This document shows positions 41,687 to 50,815 of a stretch of DNA of 64,000 nt, piece after piece. The translations under genes were made by a program, and so were the position numbers. The notes beneath the pieces are model-generated. The model made no database searches and had not been told where the DNA came from. It saw only the letters and a program-made list of their open reading frames with translations. Each line of letters begins with the position of its first letter. Positions within the stretch are counted from its first letter, which is position 1. Source of the DNA: Candidatus Omnitrophota bacterium. GTDB taxonomy: Bacteria; Omnitrophota; Omnitrophia; Omnitrophales; Aquincolibacteriaceae. The stretch spans positions 1-64,000 of the forward strand of contig JAKLFP010000004.1 in the NCBI GenBank assembly GCA_022711115.1, read 5' to 3'.

Positions 41687-41903
41687 AAACGGTAACCGTA
41701 AACGCGTAACCGCGTAACCGGACGGCGTTCGGGAGGGAGGAGTAAGGCATTCTAAGGCTTCCCTGCGGGACGGCGTCCCATGAACGAACGCATGAACGTG
41801 AATACGAATGGAAATAAAAGCTAATTTTCGTTTTTTTGTTTTATGATAGAATTTGATTTCCGGGGACGGCTCAGTTTTAAATCATTTCGAGGCCTTACAT
41901 CAA

Positions 41904-42233
41904 ATGATCAAGAAACTTTTAGCGCTTGTTGTGCTGACAGCCCTAACAGGATTTTGCATCTATGGAGCCTGCCTTTCAGCCGGCGCGAAAGATCAGCAGG
42001 GTTTGTGGCTCTTTATCGCGTTCGCGTTTTTCCCGGCGATCCCGCTCTTTTTGCTGCTACTTCATATCCTTAGCGCGCGGTTTTCTTTTCTTGAGCCGCT
42101 CAATCGTGCGCTGGCCGGACCTCCCCCGAAAAGCATGCCGGTGCGTTTTGTGCCGCACTGGTTTGTCATGAGCGCAATCCTGGCAGTTGTGATTGCGGTT
42201 GTTCTGATTTTGCTCGCGTCAATTTTTCGGTAG
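41904..42233 (+). CDS. Small membrane protein with three predicted TM segments (109 aa)
   Basis: Hydrophobic segments lie at about residues 5-24, 33-52 and 87-107 ('LLALVVLTALTGFCIYGA', 'LWLFIAFAFFPAIPLFLLLL', 'MSAILAVVIAVVLILLAS'). No family is recognised. I chose the ATG at 41904 since the upstream TTG at 41853 adds non-hydrophobic residues with no ribosome-binding site. The next 11 bases after the stop carry GGGGACACTGTC. Confidence 0.6.
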   Translation: MIKKLLALVVLTALTGFCIYGACLSAGAKDQQGLWLFIAFAFFPAIPLFLLLLHILSARFSFLEPLNRALAGPPPKSMPVRFVPHWFVMSAILAVVIAVVLILLASIFR

Positions 42234-42616
42234 GGGACACTGTCTTTTTTTTGTATATCTGATCTCATCCATAGAGCTTCGCTTTCTGAGTTCGACTCTG
42301 GCTTACCGTCCAGAGGCTGATATAAAAAGGACGCGGTATTTTCTGCAGATGTGAAAGAAATTTCTGTAACCCGTTGATGACCCTCGAGATGCTTTTATAG
42401 CCGAGCGATTTCTGGGGTTTCTTGTTTTTTTTATTTTTCGAGGGATTGTCTTTCGTTCTTCTAGGAAGAAACGTTTTGGGTATACGGTTTTTAAAAAACT
42501 TATGTATAATAAATAATAATTTGAGATTCATCCTTGCGTTAGGCCAAGTTGGGGTAGCTTTTGTACTATTGTTGAAAATCATTTTCAATTTCCGCCAACG
42601 GGTTCAGACAAAATCG
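42234..42616. other. Non-coding stretch, possible transposase scrap on minus strand
   Basis: GGGGACACTGTC followed by a T-run starts at 42234, the sort of end sequence often seen beside REP/IS200-type elements. A minus-strand frame (42265-42588) encodes 'KNKKPQKSLGYKS', faintly like the C-terminus of rve-type transposases (P-H-x-x-L-G-Y), but nothing else supports it. Otherwise no gene is seen. Confidence 0.3.
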
Positions 42617-43537
42617 ATGAAAACAAGCCGGTATTTCCTTACATGCTTTTTTCTTTCGTTCTTTTTTCTACGTCCCTCCTTTGCCGACGACTTCTACGGT
42701 ATTGAACCGGGAAGGAGTTCTAAAACTGACGTTGAAAAAATGCTTGGCCAAGCAACACAATCCGCGCCTCTGGGGGAGTGGGAGGAATATCGAGGGGCGA
42801 ATTACGATGCTGAAAAGATCGTCGCCCATTATCAACTCAACAATGCGACAGTCGAGAAAATTGATATTTATCCCTCGGTTTCAAGTGGAGAGGCCGATTA
42901 CCACCAGTGGCTGTCTCTTGATGACAGTGGAGAGGTGACGAAAGCCGCTGATGGTTCGCGTCTTAAGATTTATAGGGCACGAGGCATCATGTTGAAATTT
43001 TCCGGGCCGGCGGAAACGGACCCGATCCAAATGATTACCCACTTTCCCGCGCCTGGCCGAACAGCTGTTCAGGCCGCCACACCGGCAGTTACAAGCTTTC
43101 CTCCGCAGTCTTCCGGACGGAAATATCTCGGGGTCGAAATACAGTACGATAACGGCAGCATTCATGTGGTGGGGATTCATCCCGGCTCGCCGGCGGAACG
43201 CGGTGGTTTGGCCGTGGGCGACCGGATCCTGGGAAGCGGGGCGATGCGTTTCCAAAGCAACGCGGAATTTGTAGCCGCGCTGCAACGCCTTCCAGTCAAT
43301 TATCCGGTGCAATTTTTCATTCAACGGAACGGGAAGGTCCTTGAATTCCGCATCCCGCTGGAACTGAGATCCGAGGCCGAAATCCAGGCGATTGGTGAGC
43401 AGCAGCGCCAGATCCGCGAGACCAAAGAACAGGAGACGCAGGCGGAAGCTCAAAGGCGGAGGCAGAATGTCGCCGATTCTATCGCGAAGGTCGTGGCGGT
43501 TATCAACGAACAGGTGATTCAGAAGATGGATGACTGA
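42617..43537 (+). CDS. Exported PDZ-domain protein (306 aa)
   Basis: Signal peptide 'KTSRYFLTCFFLSFFFLRPSFAD' fixes the start at the ATG at 42617; the longer frame upstream from 42422 would bury it. Residues of about 25-140 form a small exported domain starting 'FYGIEPGRSSKTDVEKMLG', like SmpA/OmlA-type 'G-x-s-k-x-d-v' domains. A PDZ domain follows ('YLGVEIQYDN...VVGIHPGSPAERGGLAVGDRIL'), which typically binds exposed protein C-termini. A charged coiled-coil tail (QQRQIRETKEQETQAEAQRRR) ends the protein. Its stop lies seven bases before the ATG of the next large exported protein, so the two are co-expressed and may form a complex. Confidence 0.8.
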   Translation: MKTSRYFLTCFFLSFFFLRPSFADDFYGIEPGRSSKTDVEKMLGQATQSAPLGEWEEYRGANYDAEKIVAHYQLNNATVEKIDIYPSVSSGEADYHQWLSLDDSGEVTKAADGSRLKIYRARGIMLKFSGPAETDPIQMITHFPAPGRTAVQAATPAVTSFPPQSSGRKYLGVEIQYDNGSIHVVGIHPGSPAERGGLAVGDRILGSGAMRFQSNAEFVAALQRLPVNYPVQFFIQRNGKVLEFRIPLELRSEAEIQAIGEQQRQIRETKEQETQAEAQRRRQNVADSIAKVVAVINEQVIQKMDD

Positions 43538-43544
43538 GGCGGTT

Positions 43545-46500
43545 ATGAAAAAGACAAATTTTCACCTTTTGCGTCGATTTTTTTCGGGAGCAATAGCTTT
43601 TGTTTTTCTGATTACTAACCTTCAGCTCCCGTTCGCCTACGCCGCCACAGCCGAAGAGCTTCTGGCGGATCCGAGCAGGGTGGATCCCTTTACGACGGAC
43701 GTACCCAAATTGCGCGAAAATTTTTTCGAGACTTTACATCACCAGGAAAAAGCAATCATTCAAAAACACGTTCAGGAAACCGGAATTCCCTGGACTGATT
43801 CTGCGGGAGAGATCTACACGCATCACCCACGCTACGAGCAGGCAGTCAAAGAATACAACCAGGTTTGGCAGCAGCACATGGAACAGGTTAGGAGGTTCGA
43901 CGCCGCCATTCGAGAGCGGGGTATGACCCAAGTTCTGGATCGGGCTAGGGAACTTGCCAAAAAAGACGGCGTTACAATAAACTGGTCGGAAGAATTCAGG
44001 TCTAGCGGTACGGATCCCTGGAAAGGGCGCGGCGTTTATACGGACGCCGAATATACCGGTACAGATCGCGCCAACCGATATGTCCGTCAGGCGCTCCAGG
44101 AAAAAAATATGACGGTTACCGCCACGCCCGGTCAAAACAGCACAAAAGTCAAACAATGGGATCTCCAACTCTGGGGTGAAGAAGGGAAAGGAAAGATACA
44201 CAGGGCCTTTGAAGCCGAGAATCGGGAATTTGCGAAAACGGCTATGTCCGGAGATCAGGCGGGACCGGTCAACAAACAGGCCGCCGCCCTCGACGCTCTC
44301 AAAAAAGCTCATCTGGACGAACGGCCCGCACCGCCGGGAAGCTGGCAGGAATACCAGCGCATGAACGATTTGGTCAAGGCTGTTGAGCGCGGTGAGCAGA
44401 ACGTGCTCGGGAAAAAACCGAAAAATCCAGAGATCCAGGAACTGAACAAAGTCCGCTCCATGGAGATTGATCCCGTGACCGGAGGCCTTCGGAAGCTCGG
44501 TGATGAGCGGGGACTTCAGAACCCGATGTACAAGGAATTCGAGCAAAAACAGATGCAACGGCTTTCCGACATTTTGAAAGAAGGCGAGAATGCCAACAAA
44601 ACTTTTATCGCGGACATCGACAAAAAGATCCAGATCGCTGAAACCCAGGGGAATGCCGCGCTCGCCAACGAACTTAAAACCTTCAAAAATCAATCGCTTC
44701 AACAACAGATCCTGCAGAGGAAGGCGCTTGTCAATCAACTCGGTCAGCAAAAGTTCGCCGAAACCGTGGAAAACACCCAATTTGAACTGGTGCGGGATCC
44801 TGACGCGGGTCAGACCATGGTTTTCCGGAACAAGGAAACAGGCAAAGCCTTAACCAAGCTGGAAATGATGGAAAAATACCGGAGCATCGTCAACGACCTT
44901 GAAAAAAATCAAGCGGCCGGCAAGGAGTTGAAATACAGGAACCTGGCGACCAATGAACTCATATCGCAAAAAGATCTTTTAGAGCGTTCCAAAGCGATCC
45001 TCAAAAATCTGGAAGAAGGAAAATATGTCGAAGCGATGAAACTGACGGAATACGAACCGATGTTCCAACGAGGCAAAGTCGTTCCTACCGTCAAAGGTGA
45101 ATACGTAGAGATTTCCAGGAGAGGCCCCGACGGGCACTATATGCTCCGCAACATCAAGACCGGTGAAGAGGTCACTGCATCCGAACTGCGTAACCAACCG
45201 CTTGTTAAAAAGCTGGAATACGAAGTGGTCTTTGAAAAAGGTACCGGAGGCCAGAGGATGTACCGCAATGTCAAGACAGGCGAAATGATTACCGAAGCCG
45301 AAATGCAAAAAAGGTACGTCAAAAACCCTATTGAGGATCTCCGTAAGCAGATGAGCGACCTCGGTGCCAAAGAAGGGAAGGCGAGTTTCAGCGAAGATGC
45401 TTTTTCTTTTAAGGGAGTTGATGAAAAAGCCTTCAAATCGCTCAAAACGATCGAGTTGCCAAAGGTTAAAGAGAATATCCTGCCTCCGTCCCGGGCAAAA
45501 AATATCAAACTTGTCTACAAGTACGCTAAGTTGGCCGAGAAATATTTTAAGAATAAATACCCGAAATTAGGCAGCCAGCCGAACGGCGCCTTCTGGTTGG
45601 CAGATCCGGCTGAGGCGATCGAGGAATATCTGCTCGAAGCGGAACGAAAAATGTCGCAACACCCGGATATCCTGAAAGCTTTCCGGGCAGCTAAAAAAGA
45701 TATTCTTCGGCAATATGTCCGAACGCAACTCCAACATCAAAAGGACGCGGTAATGATCGCGCAGGAAGAATACATTAAAGCAGCCAAGGAGAGGACGATC
45801 CTGCGAGTGCGCAAGATGGCACAGGACGCGGAATTCAACCAGGCCTTGCAGAACATGATGTTCACGCTTTTAGTAGCCTCGAAGCTCGTGGATTTCATGC
45901 AGACCTGGTACGACGAGGGTTTTGATGCCTTGGCACGCAAGGCGAAGGTCTTTCTTGCCGTTGAGATCCCGGTCGGGTTGGTTGTCGCGAAAGGGTTTAG
46001 CCTTTTGATCCCTTATCTGGCCATGAATTCTCCCAAATTATACACTGTGGTCCAAGGGGTTCTTGCCTACGGGGGGGCGGTGGCGGTTGGCGCGATGGTC
46101 TTTACAATCGCAGGCGGGATCAGCTATATGACAACGGATTATTTTATCCTGGATGAGAACCGGCAGACGCTTATTCGGAGCCTTTGTCCGTTTCCTCCCA
46201 AGAGGACAAATCTATGGGATATCTGGACTTGGCTTGCTGAAAAGCGGCACATCGATGTCGAAAAAGATTTCACACCGATCCTGGATCCTCTAACGGATCC
46301 CAGCACAAGTTGGACCACGTCGGTGCAGCATATCCAGGAATACGCCGCGCAGCTTGTGACCATGTACCGGCACTGGCTTACGAACAATTATGACTATGTT
46401 CGTCGTCTTCGCTATTTCGAAGACGATCCGAAAGTGTGGAGCGTCATAACCGGTGAACTGGCGAAAAGGATCTGGCTGGTTAATAAGGCCGAGGAATTCA

Positions 46501-48455
46501 AAGAAGCACAAGAGGAAGAGTCGAGAGCGCAGAAAGAGATGGAAGACGCATTTTTTAACGAACCACCGCAGGAAATTCCGGAAGAACGACAAGCCGTGAT
46601 CTACGAGGTTGCTGTTAACGGCCAGCCGATCGCCAGTTATTTTTCTGATTTTAAAGCATGGAGCGATTATGTCCATAAAGCCGTGACGCCGCCTGTCAAA
46701 CTCAAGGCCGGAAGCGACATGAAAGTCCATATCGGTTATGCCATTTTGGCTTTACCGAAGGATGTTCTCAAGGTGCGGATCAACTCTTCCTATGAGGAAG
46801 GATACGGTATTGCTTCGGGGGAAGAAGCGTCACTTAGGAGCGGTTCCGTGGTTGAAGAAAAGGTTACGGCGGATGAAGAATTCGGTATCGTTTTGGGAGC
46901 CGCGGAATTTTCACTTCCGCTTCAGTACCCGAGCGAGAAGCAAAACAATAGCGAAGAACTTTTCCATTCAACCCTGAAATTTCTTTTAAACGTTGAGGAA
47001 AAAAACCTTTTCAGCGCGACCGTAAACAATGCCTTCACTGTGGAAGGGCCTGGTACAGATTTCAATGGGAAAGGGAATTTGAAAGTGACGGTCAAAGCAG
47101 ATAAAGCGACTCTCAAGGATGTGCCGATCGGTGATTTGCCGGATGTGACGGTTAAATTGGAACCGCTTTCTGGACAGACTGAAGTGCCGCAACCTGTTAA
47201 GGGCATGTACCTCAACGGCGCACACACATTCGAGAACCTCCAACTCGGGCAGTGGCGCGTGATCGCCGAACTGGAAAAAAAGGAAATCGAAAAGACCGAA
47301 ACTCCACCAGCCCCATCAAGTGGCCAATCCGGTAAAGATGGGAATATTTATACGGTTGCCAAGCTGTTTTGGAACGTAGAGGAAGCTTACGCCGCGGAAT
47401 ATGCTGGCCCCGGGAAAGGAGAAAAATTAGTCACGATGTTCATGCCTCGGCCGATGAAAGCGGAGACCCCTTTAGAAAAACGCCACGCCGGTGATTTTAA
47501 AGTGGAAGTGGAGCTTGGTAAGTTTGATCTCAAAGATTTCATCAAGATCAAGCGGAAACAAACCGATTTGACTTCTTGGAATATCCTGGTAACGGTTCAG
47601 GATATGAGCGGGAAACCGGTTATCGGGGCGGAAGTGGTGACACTTGACGGCAACCGCTCAAAAGCAACGGAAATTGGCCAAGGACAGTATATTTTCAGGA
47701 AGCTTTCTGCTGCGGGAACGGGAACTGTACGCGTGGGAGCCGAGATTCACGCGCAACTTATGCGTGCTGTAGGAACTCACCGATATTTCGGTGAAACGAC
47801 GGCAACATTTAACAATGCGTCTCAGGAAAACGTGACAATCGTGATTCCTAATCTTGCGCAGCACAAATGGCTTATCCGCGGGACAGCCCGATATAGCGAC
47901 GGTACTTCGGTCTCCCTCCAACCCGGTGATGAATTTACCATTACCATGGGAGGAGAAGAACAATCCGAAAAAAAAGTTTCGGGACTTTCTTATTCTTTTG
48001 GTCCATTTTCCGTTCCTCCAGACAGCGGGGCAGAGAATCCAGCGATTGATACCAATAATCGGGGACTTCGTGCAGAGATCCGGCGCGGTGGTAAGATGAT
48101 AGCTGTGGCTTCCGGTACGGTAGTTCGGAAGGGCCTGGAACTTACGGAATATGATATTCCCTTTGCGGCAAGCCTGAAAAATATTATCGAGCCTCAAAAA
48201 AAAACACCGCGTTTCATAAGTCCTGCGCCCCAAACAACTCCTTCGCAAGCTTCCAACCAGACCTCGGTTCAGGTCTCGCCTCCAATGCCCAAAGTTCAGC
48301 CGGTTCCTCAGGCAACATTGCCAGTAGCAAAACCACCTGTTTTTATTTCTCCGGCGTCTACATCGAAACCGGTTCACCCCGCGCAGCCGGCCGGAAATAA
48401 TGACTGTGTGGATGCCGATGGAAGACCAACACTTTTTTGTAAAACCTTCAACTAA
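43545..48455 (+). CDS. Large exported/membrane protein with internal repeats (1636 aa)
   Basis: A signal peptide (FFSGAIAFVFLITNLQLPFAYAA) starts it; the ATG at 43545 has GAGG five bases ahead, and ATG 43530 would overlap the previous gene. The first 600 residues are charged and helical and include four short repeats of the form (F/Y/L)RN-x-x-T-G-x-x-(L/I/V)-T-x-x-E (near 44817, 44928, 45138, 45255). Hydrophobic segments at about 45860-46130 give two or three membrane passes. A long region with Ig-like or carboxypeptidase-regulatory-like beta domains follows ('ILVTVQDMSGKPVIGAEVVT' near 47584), then a Pro/Gln-rich tail and a final 'NNDCVDADGRP' segment. Function is unknown; it is built like an envelope machine or surface anchor. 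It is in one operon with the PDZ protein before it and two small proteins after it. Confidence 0.75.
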   Translation: MKKTNFHLLRRFFSGAIAFVFLITNLQLPFAYAATAEELLADPSRVDPFTTDVPKLRENFFETLHHQEKAIIQKHVQETGIPWTDSAGEIYTHHPRYEQAVKEYNQVWQQHMEQVRRFDAAIRERGMTQVLDRARELAKKDGVTINWSEEFRSSGTDPWKGRGVYTDAEYTGTDRANRYVRQALQEKNMTVTATPGQNSTKVKQWDLQLWGEEGKGKIHRAFEAENREFAKTAMSGDQAGPVNKQAAALDALKKAHLDERPAPPGSWQEYQRMNDLVKAVERGEQNVLGKKPKNPEIQELNKVRSMEIDPVTGGLRKLGDERGLQNPMYKEFEQKQMQRLSDILKEGENANKTFIADIDKKIQIAETQGNAALANELKTFKNQSLQQQILQRKALVNQLGQQKFAETVENTQFELVRDPDAGQTMVFRNKETGKALTKLEMMEKYRSIVNDLEKNQAAGKELKYRNLATNELISQKDLLERSKAILKNLEEGKYVEAMKLTEYEPMFQRGKVVPTVKGEYVEISRRGPDGHYMLRNIKTGEEVTASELRNQPLVKKLEYEVVFEKGTGGQRMYRNVKTGEMITEAEMQKRYVKNPIEDLRKQMSDLGAKEGKASFSEDAFSFKGVDEKAFKSLKTIELPKVKENILPPSRAKNIKLVYKYAKLAEKYFKNKYPKLGSQPNGAFWLADPAEAIEEYLLEAERKMSQHPDILKAFRAAKKDILRQYVRTQLQHQKDAVMIAQEEYIKAAKERTILRVRKMAQDAEFNQALQNMMFTLLVASKLVDFMQTWYDEGFDALARKAKVFLAVEIPVGLVVAKGFSLLIPYLAMNSPKLYTVVQGVLAYGGAVAVGAMVFTIAGGISYMTTDYFILDENRQTLIRSLCPFPPKRTNLWDIWTWLAEKRHIDVEKDFTPILDPLTDPSTSWTTSVQHIQEYAAQLVTMYRHWLTNNYDYVRRLRYFEDDPKVWSVITGELAKRIWLVNKAEEFKEAQEEESRAQKEMEDAFFNEPPQEIPEERQAVIYEVAVNGQPIASYFSDFKAWSDYVHKAVTPPVKLKAGSDMKVHIGYAILALPKDVLKVRINSSYEEGYGIASGEEASLRSGSVVEEKVTADEEFGIVLGAAEFSLPLQYPSEKQNNSEELFHSTLKFLLNVEEKNLFSATVNNAFTVEGPGTDFNGKGNLKVTVKADKATLKDVPIGDLPDVTVKLEPLSGQTEVPQPVKGMYLNGAHTFENLQLGQWRVIAELEKKEIEKTETPPAPSSGQSGKDGNIYTVAKLFWNVEEAYAAEYAGPGKGEKLVTMFMPRPMKAETPLEKRHAGDFKVEVELGKFDLKDFIKIKRKQTDLTSWNILVTVQDMSGKPVIGAEVVTLDGNRSKATEIGQGQYIFRKLSAAGTGTVRVGAEIHAQLMRAVGTHRYFGETTATFNNASQENVTIVIPNLAQHKWLIRGTARYSDGTSVSLQPGDEFTITMGGEEQSEKKVSGLSYSFGPFSVPPDSGAENPAIDTNNRGLRAEIRRGGKMIAVASGTVVRKGLELTEYDIPFAASLKNIIEPQKKTPRFISPAPQTTPSQASNQTSVQVSPPMPKVQPVPQATLPVAKPPVFISPASTSKPVHPAQPAGNNDCVDADGRPTLFCKTFN

Positions 48456-48471
48456 AGAAAGAGAAAAAAAC

Positions 48472-49152
48472 ATGGGGACCTTCTTTTCAAAAACGTTCTT
48501 CGTATTATTTGCTTTTTTGATTTTCTTGGGATTTAAAGGACATACACTCAATGCCACAGAGGAATCAGCGCAAGAAGGTGGGCTGTTAGGAGCGGATTTT
48601 GATGTTGGTGGGGGCAAGGGGGAGACGGTAAACAAGACAAAAGGTCAAACGGAAGAGGAAGAATGGTCCGGGGAAAGAGACGATTATGATGTCTTGTCTT
48701 TACATGCCGACATGACACCAGTCACTTATAAAGGCCGGCCCGCTTACCAGTTGAAGAATGTCGATGCCTCGCAAGTCAAGATCAAGATGCGTGGTGAGGA
48801 GCATCATGTGGATAAATACGAAGCGACGATGCTATTACTTGAAAAAGGGTTTTTAAAGCAGGTGCCCGGGGTGGGCATCATTACCACGAAAAAATACGAT
48901 CGATTCATGAAACAACAAAAACCAGAACCGATAATCCAAGAATCTATCAAGGACAAACCGGCTGCATCGAGTGACCATCATTGCAGATCCAAGGAAAAAG
49001 CATTCAAGGTTTGTCAGGCGAAATACGGGCCTCGCTTCAGTCTCACCGATACCCAGCTTGCTGAAATCGCCAAAAAAGATCCAGCTTGGCATCGAGATGT
49101 GGTGGATTGCTTAAAAACACAGAAAGAATATTTGCATTGCACCGGCCGTTGA
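48472..49152 (+). CDS. Small exported protein with Cys-rich C-terminus (226 aa)
   Basis: A signal peptide (FFSKTFFVLFAFLIFLGFKG) follows the ATG at 48472, chosen because AAAGAAAGAG precedes it and the frame start at 48400 is inside the preceding gene. An acidic Gly-rich linker and a short alpha/beta domain come next. The last 70 residues contain four Cys ('HHCRSKEKAFKVCQAKYG', 'VVDCLKTQKEYLHC'), possibly a disulphide-bonded helical hairpin of the CHCH type. It starts 16 bases after the 1636-residue gene and is likely co-transcribed. Confidence 0.65.
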   Translation: MGTFFSKTFFVLFAFLIFLGFKGHTLNATEESAQEGGLLGADFDVGGGKGETVNKTKGQTEEEEWSGERDDYDVLSLHADMTPVTYKGRPAYQLKNVDASQVKIKMRGEEHHVDKYEATMLLLEKGFLKQVPGVGIITTKKYDRFMKQQKPEPIIQESIKDKPAASSDHHCRSKEKAFKVCQAKYGPRFSLTDTQLAEIAKKDPAWHRDVVDCLKTQKEYLHCTGR

Positions 49153-49223
49153 TCTTCGAGGGTTCAGGAGTGTCAAAATTTTTTTTGCGGGATTTTAAAA
49201 ACCAATAATTTAGAAATGGTGCT

Positions 49224-49541
49224 ATGGAGCGATCAAAAAATTTCTTTATTTCCTCAGTTTTAAACGCGATGCTTACCGTTGCTTACTGCTCGTTTGTTTT
49301 TTATGCGTTTCATTTTTTTGAATTTTTTGCCAGCGCCCACCAGACCGCGCTTCCTTTGCTTTCTCGCATAACCGCTCAGCACGTAACCCTTTGGCAAGGT
49401 TTAGCTGTCGTTTCTTTTTTAACGAATATAATCTGGCGAAAAAGAGAAATCGATCATTTGATCTTCCTTTTTTTATGCATCTTATTTCATGCTGTTGGCA
49501 TGATGTTTCCGTTTTTTATGCCGGTTTATGTCATTAGATAA
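49224..49541 (+). CDS. Small membrane protein (105 aa)
   Basis: Three to four hydrophobic segments ('LNAMLTVAYCSFVFYAFHFF', 'QGLAVVSFLTNIIW', 'LIFLFLCILFHAVGMMFPFF') make up most of the protein. No family recognised. It lies 71 bases behind the Cys-rich exported protein on the same strand. Confidence 0.55.
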   Translation: MERSKNFFISSVLNAMLTVAYCSFVFYAFHFFEFFASAHQTALPLLSRITAQHVTLWQGLAVVSFLTNIIWRKREIDHLIFLFLCILFHAVGMMFPFFMPVYVIR

Positions 49542-50258
49542 AAAACTCTACAGTTCTTTTAAAGGCTTTGATAAGCCTGAGGTCAAGCAAGGGCGTCCAG
49601 GCAGTTCAGTGTCAATTACTCGGTGTGCCACTCTTTGCTTCCTCAGCGCTAAAGAGAGAAATGAAAGTTCTCAGTGATGCATCAATCGATGAAGTCTTTA
49701 AACTATATAAAAACCGTACCGGTTCTCGCAGTGGCGGGTTGATTCGTGGTAAGCCGAGTAAAACGGCACACTCACCCTATCCTAAAGGACTGCCCTGATT
49801 ACCGTACATTTTTTAATTAAAAATCAGGGCTGCTGCGCTGAAGGGCTGCGAAAGGTTTGCGCGTGCTGCGATACCACAGCACTGATGATTGTTTGTTTTA
49901 AAATTAGAAATCAGTGCGGCCATGATTTCAAATAGATAGTGGATGAAAATCACGGGCAGGGGCGGTAAAAGCCCGAATGCGTGTCGGGGGGACACCCCGG
50001 TACCTCAAAAAGCGCTGCCAAAGGGAAATGAAAACCGGACGCCCCCGCTCATTAGGAGCTTATTTATTGGCCAGTTTTACTTACCGGTGCATGTCCATGC
50101 TTAATTAATTTCAAGAAAGGTCGATGAATAAATGGCTTGAGAGTGACAGAGCGGTGGTTTTTTAGCAAAAAATTGAGTTACATTAATAAATTTATACGCG
50201 CCGGTTTTTGTAAGTTTTGGTTTGATTATGGATTTTTCAACCATAGAGGAGTTCCAGT
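49542..50258. other. 717-base stretch without a clear gene
   Basis: A short open frame (49568-49798) has no ribosome-binding site, no recognisable motif and an irregular composition, so I do not call it. From about 49950 to 50060 the strand is rich in G and C runs that fold locally (GTGTC/GACAC and CGGGG/CCCCG around 50000), and GGGGCG near 49963 could pair with CGCCCC near 50040. This could be a structured RNA or the leader of the CBS gene; it matches no riboswitch consensus I know. Confidence 0.35.
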
Positions 50259-50693
50259 ATGAAAGCGAATCCGCTATTAAAAGACATCATGACCCCCAAT
50301 CCCATCACGTTGAATATTGACGAACCTTTTTTGAGGGTGGCCGAGATCTTTCAGGAGAGGTCGATCCGGCATCTGCCGATTGTGAATAAACAAGGCGTCA
50401 TCATGGGGATCATTTCCCAACGGGATCTTAATCGCGTGGCGATCCCGAAACATACCGAGAGCGGTGAGTATGTCTATAACATGGAAGAACTGGCGAGCTA
50501 TGTTTTAAGGCAGCATGTCATTCAAAAGGTTCTTACGATGAAGCCGGATGATACGGTTGAAAAAGCACTGGAAGTCATGATCCCGAAGAAATTCGGCTGT
50601 ATTCCGGTTGTGGATGACGGGGATCGCGTGTTGGGAATCGTGACGGCCATTGACCTTCAGAAATTACTGCTTAAGATCCTGCGCGAAGGATAA
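50259..50693 (+). CDS. Tandem CBS-domain protein (144 aa)
   Basis: Two CBS domains fill the protein: 'IMTPNPITLNIDEPFLRVAE...HLPIVNKQGVIMGIISQRDL' and 'VLTMKPDDTVEKALEVM...CIPVVDDGDRVLGIVTAIDL'. Paired CBS domains bind adenosyl ligands such as AMP or ATP and act as energy sensors. No effector domain is attached, so it probably acts on a partner. Ribosome-binding site AGAGGAG precedes the ATG by eight bases. Confidence 0.9.
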   Translation: MKANPLLKDIMTPNPITLNIDEPFLRVAEIFQERSIRHLPIVNKQGVIMGIISQRDLNRVAIPKHTESGEYVYNMEELASYVLRQHVIQKVLTMKPDDTVEKALEVMIPKKFGCIPVVDDGDRVLGIVTAIDLQKLLLKILREG

Positions 50694-50815
50694 TCCACGA
50701 ACGGAAAAGATCTCCAAAGTATTCTTGTTCTGTTCTCTTTGGTTTGAGGGACTCCCGCTGGAAACGTCATGCCGAAACCGGGCCGTAAGGCCAGCACGCA
50801 TCAAGGAAGATCTTC

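Larger units (their letters stand above)
39961..41778. repeat. Dispersed palindromic GGACGGCGTCC repeats
   Basis: The 11-base palindrome (5-bp arms around G) occurs at 39961-39971, 40794-40804, 40819-40829, 40843-40853 and 41768-41778, with one-base variants at 40002-40012 and 41720-41730. The three at 40794-40853 form a tandem array of 24-25 bp units, each continuing with CAGCTG. All are intergenic. They look like REP-type elements. Confidence 0.85.

Noticed and set aside
43734-44780. Minus-strand open frame of 348 codons opposite the 1636-residue gene
   Set aside because: Composition (many Phe, Leu, Gly) mirrors the opposite strand of a charged helical protein; no start signal or domain.
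47658-48635. Minus-strand open frame of 325 codons
   Set aside because: Arg/Cys-rich shadow of the beta-domain region of the 1636-residue gene and of the next gene's start; no supporting signal.
49568-49798. Short plus-strand open frame of 76 codons
   Set aside because: No ribosome-binding site, no recognisable domain, irregular composition.
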